From the NCBI GenBank assembly GCA_003220195.1, contig QHRT01000004.1, positions 1 through 31,026 on the forward strand: 31,026 nucleotides of DNA, in the 5' to 3' direction. Below the pieces are notes generated by a model. The model saw only the letters and a program-made list of their open reading frames with translations, was not told the DNA's origin and searched no databases. Source of the DNA: Candidatus Rokuibacteriota bacterium. Its GTDB lineage: Bacteria; Methylomirabilota; Methylomirabilia; Rokubacteriales; CSP1-6. Position numbers and translations under genes: made by a program. How positions within the stretch are numbered: the stretch's first letter is position 1; each line of letters begins with the position of its first letter. Shown in pieces: positions 21,672-29,777 of this stretch.

Positions 21672-22601
21672 ATGGACCTTCTGCTCGCGCCTGCCGATCC
21701 TCGATATCCGCGTCTCCTGGCGTCGCTGTCGCCAGCGCCCATGCTCTATGTCCAGGGCTCGGTCGAGGCAGACGACGCGCTGTCGGTTGCGATCGTAGGG
21801 TCGCGGCACGCGACGGCGTACGGCCTGGACGTCGCCGGCCGCCTCGCCTCGGATCTCGCCGCGCGCGGTGTGACGATCGTCAGCGGCCTCGCCCGCGGCA
21901 TCGACACGGCGGCCCATCGTGGCGCGCTCGACGCCGGCGGACGCACGATTGCGGTGCTCGGTTCCGGGATCGACGTGATCTATCCGCCCGAGAATCGCGA
22001 CCTGGCTCTTGAGGTCGCGCGGAGCGGCGCCGTCGTGTCCCAGTTTCCGCCGGGGACGGCACCGCACCCGTTCCATTTCCCGGTCCGCAACCAGACGATC
22101 GCGGCACTGGCGCTCGGCGTGATCGTCGTCGAGGCCGCCGAGCGGAGCGGTGCCTTGATCACCGCGCGGCACGCGGCCGATCTTGGTCGGGAAGTATGCG
22201 CCGTTCCTGGCCGAATCACGTCCGAGACGAGCCGGGGGTGCCACCGCCTCATCCAGGACGGTGCTAAACTAGTCGAGGATTGGACTGACGTCGTGTCAGA
22301 ATTGCCGCAGGAGTGGCGCCGGCTGGTGCGAGGCGCCGCGGTCGTGATGAGCGGCGCGATCCGTCCCGAGCCCCCCAGCGACGATGGTCGGGTCCTGGCA
22401 TTACTCGGACCCGACGAGCCCCAGCACATCGAAGCGCTCATCGAACGATCCGGCCTCCCGGTGGCCCGCGTGAGTACGAGCCTGCTGGCGCTGGAGCTCG
22501 AGGGGTGGGCGCGGCAATACGCAGGGCAGCGGTGGGTGGCAGCGGAGCCCGCCACGGCCCGACGGGCCCAGCGGCACGACGGCGAGAGGAGAGCAGAGTG
22601 A
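21672..22601 (+). CDS. dprA: DNA-processing protein DprA, short N-terminus
   Basis: DprA binds incoming single-stranded DNA and loads RecA during natural transformation. The 309-residue protein shows the Rossmann-like core: DPRYPRLLASL, VAIVGSRHATAYG, VSGLARGIDTAAHRGAL, IAVLGSGIDVIYPPENRDL, HPFHFPVRNQTIAALALGVIVVEA, SGALITARHAADLGREVCAVPG and SRGCHRLIQDGAKLV. A winged-helix-like C-terminal domain follows. The helical N-terminal domain of about 60 residues seen in many relatives is absent, and no matching sequence lies upstream. ATG 21672 is preferred because the likely promoter covers the earlier ATG. The stop overlaps the topA GTG. Confidence 0.92.
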   Translation: MDLLLAPADPRYPRLLASLSPAPMLYVQGSVEADDALSVAIVGSRHATAYGLDVAGRLASDLAARGVTIVSGLARGIDTAAHRGALDAGGRTIAVLGSGIDVIYPPENRDLALEVARSGAVVSQFPPGTAPHPFHFPVRNQTIAALALGVIVVEAAERSGALITARHAADLGREVCAVPGRITSETSRGCHRLIQDGAKLVEDWTDVVSELPQEWRRLVRGAAVVMSGAIRPEPPSDDGRVLALLGPDEPQHIEALIERSGLPVARVSTSLLALELEGWARQYAGQRWVAAEPATARRAQRHDGERRAE

Positions 22602-23053
22602 CGAAGCGTTCGCTGGTGGTGGTCGAATCCCCCACCAAGGTGAAGACGATCCAGAAGTATCTGGAGTCCGGATACGTGGTGAAGGCTTCGATGGGCCACG
22701 TGCGCGATCTGCCGAAATCCACGCTCGGCGTCGACCCGGCGCGCAACTTCAAGCCCAAGTACGTCGTCACGCCGGCCAAGAAGAAAGTGCTCGACGAGCT
22801 GAAGAAAGCGGCCGAGAAAGTCGACGCGCTCTACGTCGCCACCGACCCGGACCGGGAAGGCGAGGCGATCGGCTGGCATCTCGTCCAGGAATTGGCGGTC
22901 GACAAGCGCCGGGTGTACCGGATCACGTTCAACGAGATCACCGAGCGCGCGGTGCGCGCCGCGTTCCAGCACCCCGGGCGCATCGATCTGAAGAAAGTCG
23001 ACGCCCAGCAGGCGCGGCGGGTTCTCGACCGGCTCGTCGGCTACAACCTCTGA
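22598..23053 (+). CDS. topA: DNA topoisomerase I, N-terminal part up to an in-frame TGA
   Basis: This is the TOPRIM part of topoisomerase I, which relaxes negative supercoils. LVVVESPTKVKTIQKYL, ASMGHVRDLPKS, DPDREGEAIGWHL, FNEITERAVRAAF and DAQQARRVLDRLVGYNL are unmistakable. GTG 22598 overlaps the dprA stop and has AGGAG six bases upstream. The frame stops at TGA 23051-23053 directly after VGYNL. In intact proteins about 15 residues (the SPLLW...GLSAG segment) stand between this point and RVQSVAV, which resumes here in the same frame right after the TGA. A deletion of about 42 bases within the Ser and Gly codons would create exactly this stop. Confidence 0.9.
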   Translation: MTKRSLVVVESPTKVKTIQKYLESGYVVKASMGHVRDLPKSTLGVDPARNFKPKYVVTPAKKKVLDELKKAAEKVDALYVATDPDREGEAIGWHLVQELAVDKRRVYRITFNEITERAVRAAFQHPGRIDLKKVDAQQARRVLDRLVGYNL

Positions 23054-24799
23054 CGGGTCCAGTCCGTCGCGGTGCGGCTCATCGTCGACCGCGAACGCGA
23101 GATCCAGGCGTTCCGTCCCGAAGAGTACTGGTCCCTGCACGCGCGGCTCGGCGCTGCCGGCCGTCCGGAGTTCGTCGCGACCTTGCGCGAAGTGGATGCC
23201 GAGAAGCCGTCACTGCCCGACGAGGCGGCCACGCGCGCCGTCATGGCCGCGCTCGACGGCGCGTCGTTCGTCGTGCGGTCGGTCACGCGCGGCGAGCGCA
23301 AGAAGAATCCGGCGGCGCCCTTCATTACGTCCACGCTCCAGCAGGATGCGGGACGGAAGCTCCGGTTCTCGGCGAAGAAGACCATGACCGTCGCCCAGCA
23401 ACTGTACGAGGGCATCGAGCTCGGCCAGGAAGACCAGGTCGGGCTCATCACCTACATGCGCACCGACTCCGTCCGCGTCGCGGCCGAGGCGCAGCAGGAC
23501 GCGCGCAAGCTGATCACGCGGCGCTTCGGGCGCGAGTCGATGCCCGAGACGCCGCCGCAGTACAAGTCGCGCGGCACAGCCCAGGAAGCCCACGAGGCGA
23601 TCCGTCCGAGCGAAGTGCGGCGCGATCCGAAGAGCCTGGCGCGATTCCTCACGAAGGATCAGCTCGCCCTCTACCGGCTCATCTGGGAGCGCTTCGTCGC
23701 GAGCCAGATGACGCCGGCGATCTACGACACCGTCGCGGCCGACATCGAGGCGGGGAACTGTCTCTTCCGGGCCCAGGGCGCGACCCTCCGCGTCTCCGGC
23801 TTCATGGCGGTGTACGTCGAGAGCCAGGAGGACGGCGCTCCCGCGGAGGACGACGGCGCGACGGTTCCGGCGCTGGAAGAAGGCGAGACGCTGACGCTCC
23901 ACGCCCTCGAGCCAAAGCAGCACTTCACGCAGCCGCCTCCGAGATACACGGAGGCCGCGCTCATCAAGGCGCTGGAGGAGCTCGGCATCGGGCGGCCGTC
24001 GACGTACGCGCAGATCCTCTCCACGATCGTCAACGATCGCGGATACGTGCGCCGCGAGGCGCGGACGCTCTTTCCCACGGAGCTCGGCATCGAGGTCACC
24101 GACAAGCTGAAGCCCTTCTTCCCGGAGATCATGGACGTCGAGTTCACCGCGCAGATGGAGGACTCGCTCGACAAGATCGAGTACGGCGAGCAGAAGTGGG
24201 TCGACACCGTGCGCACGTTCTACCAGCCGTTCATGACGGATCTGGCGCGCGCGCGGAACGAGATGGAGGACCACAAGGGCGGCGTCCTGCGGGAAGAGAC
24301 CTGCCCCGAGTGCGCCAACCCGCTGCTCGAGCGCTGGGGACGGTTCGGCAAGTTCCTGGCGTGCTCGAAGTATCCCGAATGCCGGTACACGCGGAACGTC
24401 GACGGCAGCGAGCGCGCCGAGGACGAGCCGACGGGCGAGGCGTGCCCGACCTGCGGCAAGCCGATGGTGATCAAGCACGGCCGATACGGAAAATTCGTGG
24501 CGTGCTCGGGGTACCCCGAGTGCAAGACGACGAAGCCGGTGACGCTCGGCATCGCGTGTCCGCAGCCCGACTGCCGCGGCGAGCTCGTCGAACGGCGGTC
24601 GCGCCGGGGACGGACCTTCTTCGGGTGCTCGGCCTATCCGACCTGCACCTACGTGCTCTGGCAGCGTCCGGTGGCCGAGCCATGCCCGCAGTGCGGCGCG
24701 CCGTTCCTCACCGAGCGCGCGGCCCGCGGGCGCCACGTGCGCACGTGCGTGCGCGAGGGGTGCGGCTACAAGCTGGAGGCCGAGACCACGGTCGCATGA
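23054..24799 (+). CDS. topA: DNA topoisomerase I, C-terminal part with the catalytic tyrosine and zinc ribbons
   Basis: This continues topA in the same frame after the TGA. RVQSVAVRLIVDREREI is followed by PFITSTLQQDA, AQQLYEGIELG, and the catalytic tyrosine in GLITYMRTDSVR (tyrosine codon at 23453). AQEAHEAIRPSEV, LIWERFVASQM, TQPPPRYTEAALIKALEELGIGRPSTYA and the rest of the core are present. Four zinc-ribbon modules end the protein, starting with CPECANPLLERWGRFGKF and CPTCGKPMVIKHGRYGKF. The first possible start after the stop is GTG 23072, but a fragment alone would lack TOPRIM and be inactive. The two parts were almost certainly one gene of about 750 residues. Confidence 0.9.
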   Translation, partial: RVQSVAVRLIVDREREIQAFRPEEYWSLHARLGAAGRPEFVATLREVDAEKPSLPDEAATRAVMAALDGASFVVRSVTRGERKKNPAAPFITSTLQQDAGRKLRFSAKKTMTVAQQLYEGIELGQEDQVGLITYMRTDSVRVAAEAQQDARKLITRRFGRESMPETPPQYKSRGTAQEAHEAIRPSEVRRDPKSLARFLTKDQLALYRLIWERFVASQMTPAIYDTVAADIEAGNCLFRAQGATLRVSGFMAVYVESQEDGAPAEDDGATVPALEEGETLTLHALEPKQHFTQPPPRYTEAALIKALEELGIGRPSTYAQILSTIVNDRGYVRREARTLFPTELGIEVTDKLKPFFPEIMDVEFTAQMEDSLDKIEYGEQKWVDTVRTFYQPFMTDLARARNEMEDHKGGVLREETCPECANPLLERWGRFGKFLACSKYPECRYTRNVDGSERAEDEPTGEACPTCGKPMVIKHGRYGKFVACSGYPECKTTKPVTLGIACPQPDCRGELVERRSRRGRTFFGCSAYPTCTYVLWQRPVAEPCPQCGAPFLTERAARGRHVRTCVREGCGYKLEAETTVA

Positions 24800-25731
24800 C
24801 GGAGTGGGTCGACGCGTTCCTCCGTCACCTCGCCATCGAGAAAGGCGCGTCCTCGCACACGCTCCGGGCCTACCGGAGCGACCTGAACGACTTCCGGAGC
24901 TTCGTCACGCGCGTTGGCGGCGCGCGAGCGGAACGCGATCTGCCGGGAGTCGTCGATGCGCGAATGATCCGGGCGTGGCTGGTCGATCTCCACGCGCGCC
25001 GGCTGGCTCCCGCGTCCGTGGGACGTCGCCTGGCCGCGCTGCGCGCCTGGCTCAGGTTCCTCGTGCGGCGTGGCGTGGTGCGCGCGAATCCGGCGCGCGA
25101 CGTCAGGAGCCCGCGGCTTCCGCGAAAGCTTGCGTCGTTCCTTCCGATCGACGAAGCCACCGCGCTCTGCGATCCACGACGGTCGAGTGGCGCCCGCCGC
25201 GAGCGCGATCTCGCGATCGTCGAGCTCCTGTGGGCGAGCGGTCTCCGCGTCTCCGAGCTCGCGGGCCTCGCGCTCGACGACGTCGAGCGCGGCGAGCGGA
25301 CGCTCCGCGTCCTCGGCAAAGGCGGCAAGGAGCGGATCGTGCCGTTCGGCGGCGGCGCCGCGCGCGCGCTCGAGACCTATCTGGTCACGCGCGGTGACGG
25401 TCGCGGCCCGCTCTTCCGGAATGCCCGCGGCGGACGGCTGACGTCGCGCTCCATGCACACGATCGTGCGGCGGATGGCGCGCCGCGCCGGAATCGAGCGG
25501 CGTGTGACCCCGCACACGCTGCGCCACACGTTCGCGACGCATCTCCTCGACGCCGGAGCGGACCTCCGGATGATCCAGGAGCTGCTCGGTCACGCGCGCC
25601 TCACGACGACGCAGCGCTACACGCACGTCAGCGGCGATCAGCTCATGCGCGTGTACGACCAGGCCCATCCGCGCGCGCACGCGGCCGGCGCGACGCGTGC
25701 GCGTCGCATCGCGTCCGGAGCGTCAGGATGA
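24796..25731 (+). CDS. xerC: tyrosine recombinase XerC
   Basis: XerC/XerD-type recombinases resolve chromosome dimers at dif during division. The 311-residue protein has an N-terminal SAM-like DNA-binding domain (FLRHLAIEKGASSHTLRAYRSDL) and a catalytic domain with all six key residues: Arg151 (ASGLRVSEL), Lys175 (LGKGGKER), His240 and Arg243 (HTLRHTFATHLL), His266 (LLGHARL) and Tyr275 (TQRYTHV). Its place between topA and hslV matches the conserved housekeeping cluster of many phyla, so it is not evidence of a mobile element. Both ends overlap neighbours through ATGA. The trmFO gene often found between topA and xerC is not here. Confidence 0.94.
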   Translation: MTEWVDAFLRHLAIEKGASSHTLRAYRSDLNDFRSFVTRVGGARAERDLPGVVDARMIRAWLVDLHARRLAPASVGRRLAALRAWLRFLVRRGVVRANPARDVRSPRLPRKLASFLPIDEATALCDPRRSSGARRERDLAIVELLWASGLRVSELAGLALDDVERGERTLRVLGKGGKERIVPFGGGAARALETYLVTRGDGRGPLFRNARGGRLTSRSMHTIVRRMARRAGIERRVTPHTLRHTFATHLLDAGADLRMIQELLGHARLTTTQRYTHVSGDQLMRVYDQAHPRAHAAGATRARRIASGASG

Positions 25732-26234
25732 GGCGCGGGGACGCGCCGGCGATCGACATCCGCGCCACGACGCAGGTCTCGATCGGCGCGACGATCGTGA
25801 AGGCGACGGCGCGGAAAGTGCGGAAGCTCTACGGCGACCGGGTGATCGCGGGCTTCGCCGGCGCCGCCGCCGACGCGTTCACGCTGTTCGCTCGCTTCGA
25901 GGCCAAGCTCGAGGAGTATCGCGGCAACCTGCCGCGCGCCGCGGTGGAGCTGGCGAAAGACTGGCGGACGGACCGTGTCCTGCGACGGCTGGAGGCGCTG
26001 CTCGCCGTGGTGGATCGCGAGCACTCGCTCATCGTCTCGGGCACCGGCGACGTGATCGAGCCGGACGACGGGTTGATGGGCATCGGCTCCGGCGGGCCGT
26101 ACGCGCTCGCCGCCGCCCGCGCGCTCGTCGCCCACTCGGATCTGGATGCGAAGGCCATCGTCGCCGAAGGCATGCGCATCGCGGCCGGCATCTGCGTCTA
26201 CACGAACGACCAGCTGACGATCGAGACGCTGTGA
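25728..26234 (+). CDS. hslV: HslV (ClpQ) proteasome-like peptidase, internally deleted next to the catalytic threonine
   Basis: HslV is the peptidase of the HslUV ATP-dependent protease. From VSIGATIVKATARKVRKL to ICVYTNDQLTIETL it is a textbook match, including FAGAAADAFTLFARFEAKLEE, LAKDWRTDRVLRRLEA and IGSGGPYALAAARAL. Close to the N-terminus the catalytic TT (codons at 25767-25772) is followed at once by QVSIG. The usual strand of about 16 residues, with the catalytic GDGQ aspartate, is missing in frame. As written, the product could not form a normal active site. A 13-residue leader precedes the TT. The ATG overlaps the xerC stop. Confidence 0.92.
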   Translation: MRRGDAPAIDIRATTQVSIGATIVKATARKVRKLYGDRVIAGFAGAAADAFTLFARFEAKLEEYRGNLPRAAVELAKDWRTDRVLRRLEALLAVVDREHSLIVSGTGDVIEPDDGLMGIGSGGPYALAAARALVAHSDLDAKAIVAEGMRIAAGICVYTNDQLTIETL

Positions 26235-26296
26235 GACACCACCCACGCAACCCGAGGCGCGCCACGGCTCTGCCGGGGCGTGTCCGAACGTCGGGG

Positions 26297-26346
26297 GTCT
26301 GGGGGCCATTACGGGCGCGTCCGAGCGCCCCTCGGGGCCCCCAGAC
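26297..26346 (+). promoter_or_regulatory. nested palindromic hairpin between hslV and hslU
   Basis: Bases 26297-26307 (GTCTGGGGGCC) pair perfectly with 26336-26346 (GGCCCCCAGAC). Inside, GGGCGC (26313-26318) pairs with GCGCCC (26325-26330). The structure ends six bases before ATG 26353, where a ribosome-binding site would be expected and none is seen. It could lower hslU expression relative to hslV, end some transcripts, or be a REP-like repeat copy. Confidence 0.6.
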
Positions 26347-26352
26347 AGATTG

Positions 26353-27714
26353 ATGGACGCGGGTCCTCCGGCGCTCACGCCCGCGGAAATCGTCGCGGAG
26401 CTCGACCGGTACATCGTCGGCCAGGTCCGCGCCAAGCGCGCGGTCGCGATCGCGCTCCGGAATCGTTACCGCCGGCAGAAGCTGCCGCCGGAGCTGCGCG
26501 ACGAGGTGGCGCCGAAGAACATCATCATGATCGGCCCGACCGGCGTCGGGAAGACCGAGATCGCGCGCCGGCTGGCGAAGCTCTCGCAGGCGCCGTTCGT
26601 GAAGGTCGAGGCGTCGAAGTACACCGAGGTCGGCTACGTCGGCCGCGACGTCGATTCGATGATCCGCGACCTCACCGAGATTGCCGTGAACATGGTCAAG
26701 GCCGAGGTCATGGCGTCGGTCCAGGACAAGGCGGAGCAGCTCGCCGAGGACCGCGTGCTCGATCTCCTGCTGCCCGCGCGTTCGCGAGAGCCGTACTCGA
26801 GCGAGTCGCTCGAGGAAGTCGGTCCCGGCGCGCGCGACGCCACGCGCGAGAAGCTGCGCGCGCAGCTCAGGTCGGGACGTCTCGACGACCGTCTCGTCGA
26901 AGTGGAGACGCAGCAGCAGGGGCTGCCGATCGTCGAGGTCTTCTCCGGGCAGGGCATGGAAGAGATGGGGATCAATCTCAAGGACATGCTCTCCAACATC
27001 ATGCCGTCGCGCACGAAGCGACGGCGCCTCCGGGTCGCCGAGGCGCGCAGGCTGCTCGCGCAGGAAGAGGCGCAGAAGCTCATCGACATGGAAGACGTCG
27101 TCGCCCAGGCGATTCGCCGGGTCGAGAACTCGGGCATCGTCTTTCTGGACGAGCTCGACAAGGTCGCCGGGCGCGAGAGCGGCCGCGGACCGGACGTCTC
27201 GCGGGAGGGCGTCCAGCGCGACCTCCTGCCGATCGTCGAGGGCTCCTCGGTCACCACGAAGTACGGGATCGTGCGGACCGATCACATCCTGTTCATCGCC
27301 GCCGGCGCGTTCCACGTGTCGAAACCGGCGGATCTGATTCCCGAGCTGCAGGGCCGGTTCCCGATCCGGGTCGAGCTCGAGCCCTTGACGCGCGAGGATT
27401 TCGTCCGCATCCTGACCGAGCCCCAGAACGCCCTGATCCGCCAGTACGTCGAGCTGCTCAGGACGGAACGGGTGACGCTCGAGTTCCTGCCGGAGGCGAT
27501 CGAGGCGATTGCCGAGCTGGCGATGCGGGTGAACACGACCGCCGAGAACATCGGCGCTCGGCGGCTCTACACGATCATGGAGAAGCTCCTGGAAGACGTG
27601 TCGTTCGACGCGCCCGACCTGCCGGGCAAGGACCTGACCATCGACGCCGGATACGTGCACGAACGGCTCGCCGACCTCGCGCGTGACCAGGATCTGTCGA
27701 GGTACATCCTGTGA
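26353..27714 (+). CDS. hslU: HslU (ClpY) ATPase of the HslUV protease
   Basis: HslU is the hexameric AAA+ unfoldase that feeds substrates to HslV. The 453-residue protein starts LTPAEIVAELDRYIVGQVRAKRAVAIALRNRYRR. It has Walker A GPTGVGKTE (residues 61-69), the pore-loop region KYTEVGYVGRD, an intermediate domain, Walker B IVFLDELDK, GSSVTTKYG, ELQGRFPIRVEL, and the C-terminal LSRYIL tail that docks into HslV. All are intact. TTG 26350 is in frame but ATG 26353 is the better start. A strong hairpin lies immediately before it. The GTGA overlap leads into argB. Confidence 0.95.
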   Translation: MDAGPPALTPAEIVAELDRYIVGQVRAKRAVAIALRNRYRRQKLPPELRDEVAPKNIIMIGPTGVGKTEIARRLAKLSQAPFVKVEASKYTEVGYVGRDVDSMIRDLTEIAVNMVKAEVMASVQDKAEQLAEDRVLDLLLPARSREPYSSESLEEVGPGARDATREKLRAQLRSGRLDDRLVEVETQQQGLPIVEVFSGQGMEEMGINLKDMLSNIMPSRTKRRRLRVAEARRLLAQEEAQKLIDMEDVVAQAIRRVENSGIVFLDELDKVAGRESGRGPDVSREGVQRDLLPIVEGSSVTTKYGIVRTDHILFIAAGAFHVSKPADLIPELQGRFPIRVELEPLTREDFVRILTEPQNALIRQYVELLRTERVTLEFLPEAIEAIAELAMRVNTTAENIGARRLYTIMEKLLEDVSFDAPDLPGKDLTIDAGYVHERLADLARDQDLSRYIL

Positions 27715-28565
27715 ACCGCGCGGAAGTCCTGCTCGAGGCGCTGCCCTACATCCGCCAGTTCGCGGGCAAGACCGTCGTCGTCAAGTATGGCGGCGCCGCG
27801 ATGGAGCAGGCGGACCTCAAGGAGTCGTTCGCGCTCGACGTGATCTTGCTGCGGCTCGTCGGCATTCACCCGGTGATCGTCCACGGCGGTGGCCCGCAGA
27901 TCGGCGCGTTGATGCGCCGGCTCGGCAAGGAGCCGGAGTTCGTCGGCGGCATGCGCGTGACCGACGCCGAGACCGTGGAGATCGTCGAGATGGTCCTGGT
28001 CGGGAAGATCAACACGGAGATCGTGGGGCTCATCACGCATCATGGCGGTAAAGCGGTCGGCCTCAGCGGGAAGGACGGGCAATTGATCCGCGCGCACCGT
28101 CGGCTCCACCGGCTGCCGAGCGGCGAGGAAGTCGACATCGGTCTCGTCGGTGAGGTGGAAGCGATCAATCCCGAGCCGATCCGCCTGCTCGAGCAGGGCG
28201 GCTTCATCCCCGTGCTCGCGCCGGTCGGCGTGGGACGCGGCGGCGAAACCTACAACATCAACGCGGATCTCGTCGCGGGGGAGATCGCCGCCGCGCTGGG
28301 CGCCGAGAAGCTCATCCACCTGACCGACGTCCGAGGCATCGCGGGACCGGACCGAGAGCTCGTCTCGACGCTGTCGCGCGGGGAGGCGGAACGGCTCATC
28401 GCTGAGCGCGTCATCGCCGGCGGCATGCTGCCGAAGGTGGAGTCCTCGCTCCGCGCGCTGAAGGGCGGCACCGCGAAGGCGCACATCATCGACGGGCGGG
28501 TGCCTCACGCCATTCTGCTCGAGCTGTTCACGCACGAGGGCGTCGGCACCGAAATCGTTCTCTAA
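27711..28565 (+). CDS. argB: acetylglutamate kinase
   Basis: ArgB phosphorylates N-acetylglutamate, the second step of arginine synthesis. The 284-residue protein has VVVKYGGAAM, VIVHGGGPQIGALM, GLSGKDGQLI, the substrate segment YNINADLVAGEIAAALGAEKLI, LTDVRGI, and GGMLPKVESSLRAL with HIIDGR near the end. GTG 27711 overlaps the hslU stop. Full length and no missing segments. Arginine genes directly downstream of hslU suggest co-transcription with the protease run. No arginine-repressor site is obvious. Confidence 0.96.
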   Translation: MNRAEVLLEALPYIRQFAGKTVVVKYGGAAMEQADLKESFALDVILLRLVGIHPVIVHGGGPQIGALMRRLGKEPEFVGGMRVTDAETVEIVEMVLVGKINTEIVGLITHHGGKAVGLSGKDGQLIRAHRRLHRLPSGEEVDIGLVGEVEAINPEPIRLLEQGGFIPVLAPVGVGRGGETYNINADLVAGEIAAALGAEKLIHLTDVRGIAGPDRELVSTLSRGEAERLIAERVIAGGMLPKVESSLRALKGGTAKAHIIDGRVPHAILLELFTHEGVGTEIVL

Positions 28566-28577
28566 GGAGACCTGGCC

Positions 28578-29777
28578 ATGGATACGCGCACGCTGCTCGA
28601 GTGGTCGGCGAAACATCACACGCCGAACTACGGCAGCCGCGCGCCGATCTGTCTGGTCCGCGGCGAGGGTGTGCGCGTCTGGGACTCCGACGGCCGCGAG
28701 TACCTCGATTTCGGCAGCGGCATCGCCGTCACCTCGCTCGGGCACTGTCACCCTCGGGTGACGGGCGCGATCCAGGAAGCGGCGGCCACGCTGCTGCACG
28801 TGTCGAACCTCTATCACTCGCCGCCGCAGATCCATCTGGCGAAGCTCCTGACGGAGCACTCGTTCGCCGATCGCGTGTTCTTCGCCAACTCCGGGGCCGA
28901 AGCGAACGAGGCCGCGATCAAGATCGCGCGGAAATACGCGCGCGAGACATGGTCGGACGATCGCTTCGAGATCGTCGCCACGAAGAACTCGTTCCACGGC
29001 CGCACCATGGCGACGGTGACAGCGACCGGACAGGAGAAATACCAGCACGGGTTCGAGCCGCTCCTGCCAGGGTTCAAGCACGTGCCCTACAACGACCTCA
29101 ACGCCATGGAGCTGGCGATCGACAACCGCACGGCCGCCGTCCTGGTGGAGCCGATCCAGGGCGAGGGCGGTGTGCACGTCCCGAGCGACCCGTATCTGGC
29201 CGGGCTCCGCACGCTGTGCGACGAGGCGGGTGCGCTCCTGATCTTCGACGAGATCCAGACCGGCGTCGGACGCACCGGACGGCTCTGGTGCTACGAGCAC
29301 TGGGGCGTCGAGCCCGACATCATGACGCTCGCCAAGGCGCTCGCGAACGGCGTGCCGATCGGCGCGATGCTGACGCGGGAAGAGATCGCGAGCGTGTTCA
29401 CCGCCGGCACGCACGGCTCGACGTTCGGCGGCACCCCGTTCGTCGCGTCGGTGGCCCTCGCCACGCTGACGACGATGATCGACGAGAAGATTCCGGAGCG
29501 CGCCGCGCAGATGGGCGGATACCTGATGGAGCGGCTCGGGCGGCTGCCATCCCTGGGAGTGCCGGTCAAGGAGGTGCGCGGCAAGGGACTCCTGATCGGC
29601 ATCGAGCTCGACGGTCCCGCTGGTCCCGTCGTCGATGCCTGCCGCGAGGCCGGACTCCTGGTACTGTCCGCGGGCGACCGTGTGCTGCGGCTGGCGCCGC
29701 CGCTCATCGTCACCGAGACCGATTGCCATCGGGCGCTCGAAACGGTCGTCACCGCGCTCAAGAAGGTCCGGACGTGA
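28578..29777 (+). CDS. argD: acetylornithine aminotransferase
   Basis: ArgD is a class III PLP aminotransferase that makes N-acetylornithine, and it often also serves lysine synthesis. The 399-residue protein has YLDFGSGIAVTSLGHCHP, LLHVSNLYHSP, FFANSGAEANEAAIKIARKY, NSFHGRTMATVTATGQ, VEPIQGEGGVHVP, FDEIQTGVGRTG, the PLP lysine in TLAKALANGVPIGAM, and GTHGSTFGGTPF. AAGGAG nine to ten bases upstream supports ATG 28578. The stop overlaps the argF GTG. Complete. Confidence 0.95.
   Translation: MDTRTLLEWSAKHHTPNYGSRAPICLVRGEGVRVWDSDGREYLDFGSGIAVTSLGHCHPRVTGAIQEAAATLLHVSNLYHSPPQIHLAKLLTEHSFADRVFFANSGAEANEAAIKIARKYARETWSDDRFEIVATKNSFHGRTMATVTATGQEKYQHGFEPLLPGFKHVPYNDLNAMELAIDNRTAAVLVEPIQGEGGVHVPSDPYLAGLRTLCDEAGALLIFDEIQTGVGRTGRLWCYEHWGVEPDIMTLAKALANGVPIGAMLTREEIASVFTAGTHGSTFGGTPFVASVALATLTTMIDEKIPERAAQMGGYLMERLGRLPSLGVPVKEVRGKGLLIGIELDGPAGPVVDACREAGLLVLSAGDRVLRLAPPLIVTETDCHRALETVVTALKKVRT

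Noticed and set aside
23051..23053. UGA recoding (Gly, Trp or selenocysteine) in topA
   Set aside because: UGA ends most genes in this window, and about 15 conserved residues are missing at the site. Reading through one codon would not restore the protein, and no selenocysteine-type hairpin is evident.
24796..25731. Tyrosine recombinase as the integrase of a mobile element
   Set aside because: It is in the conserved topA-xerC-hslVU housekeeping order, with no attachment repeats, tRNA target or cargo genes.
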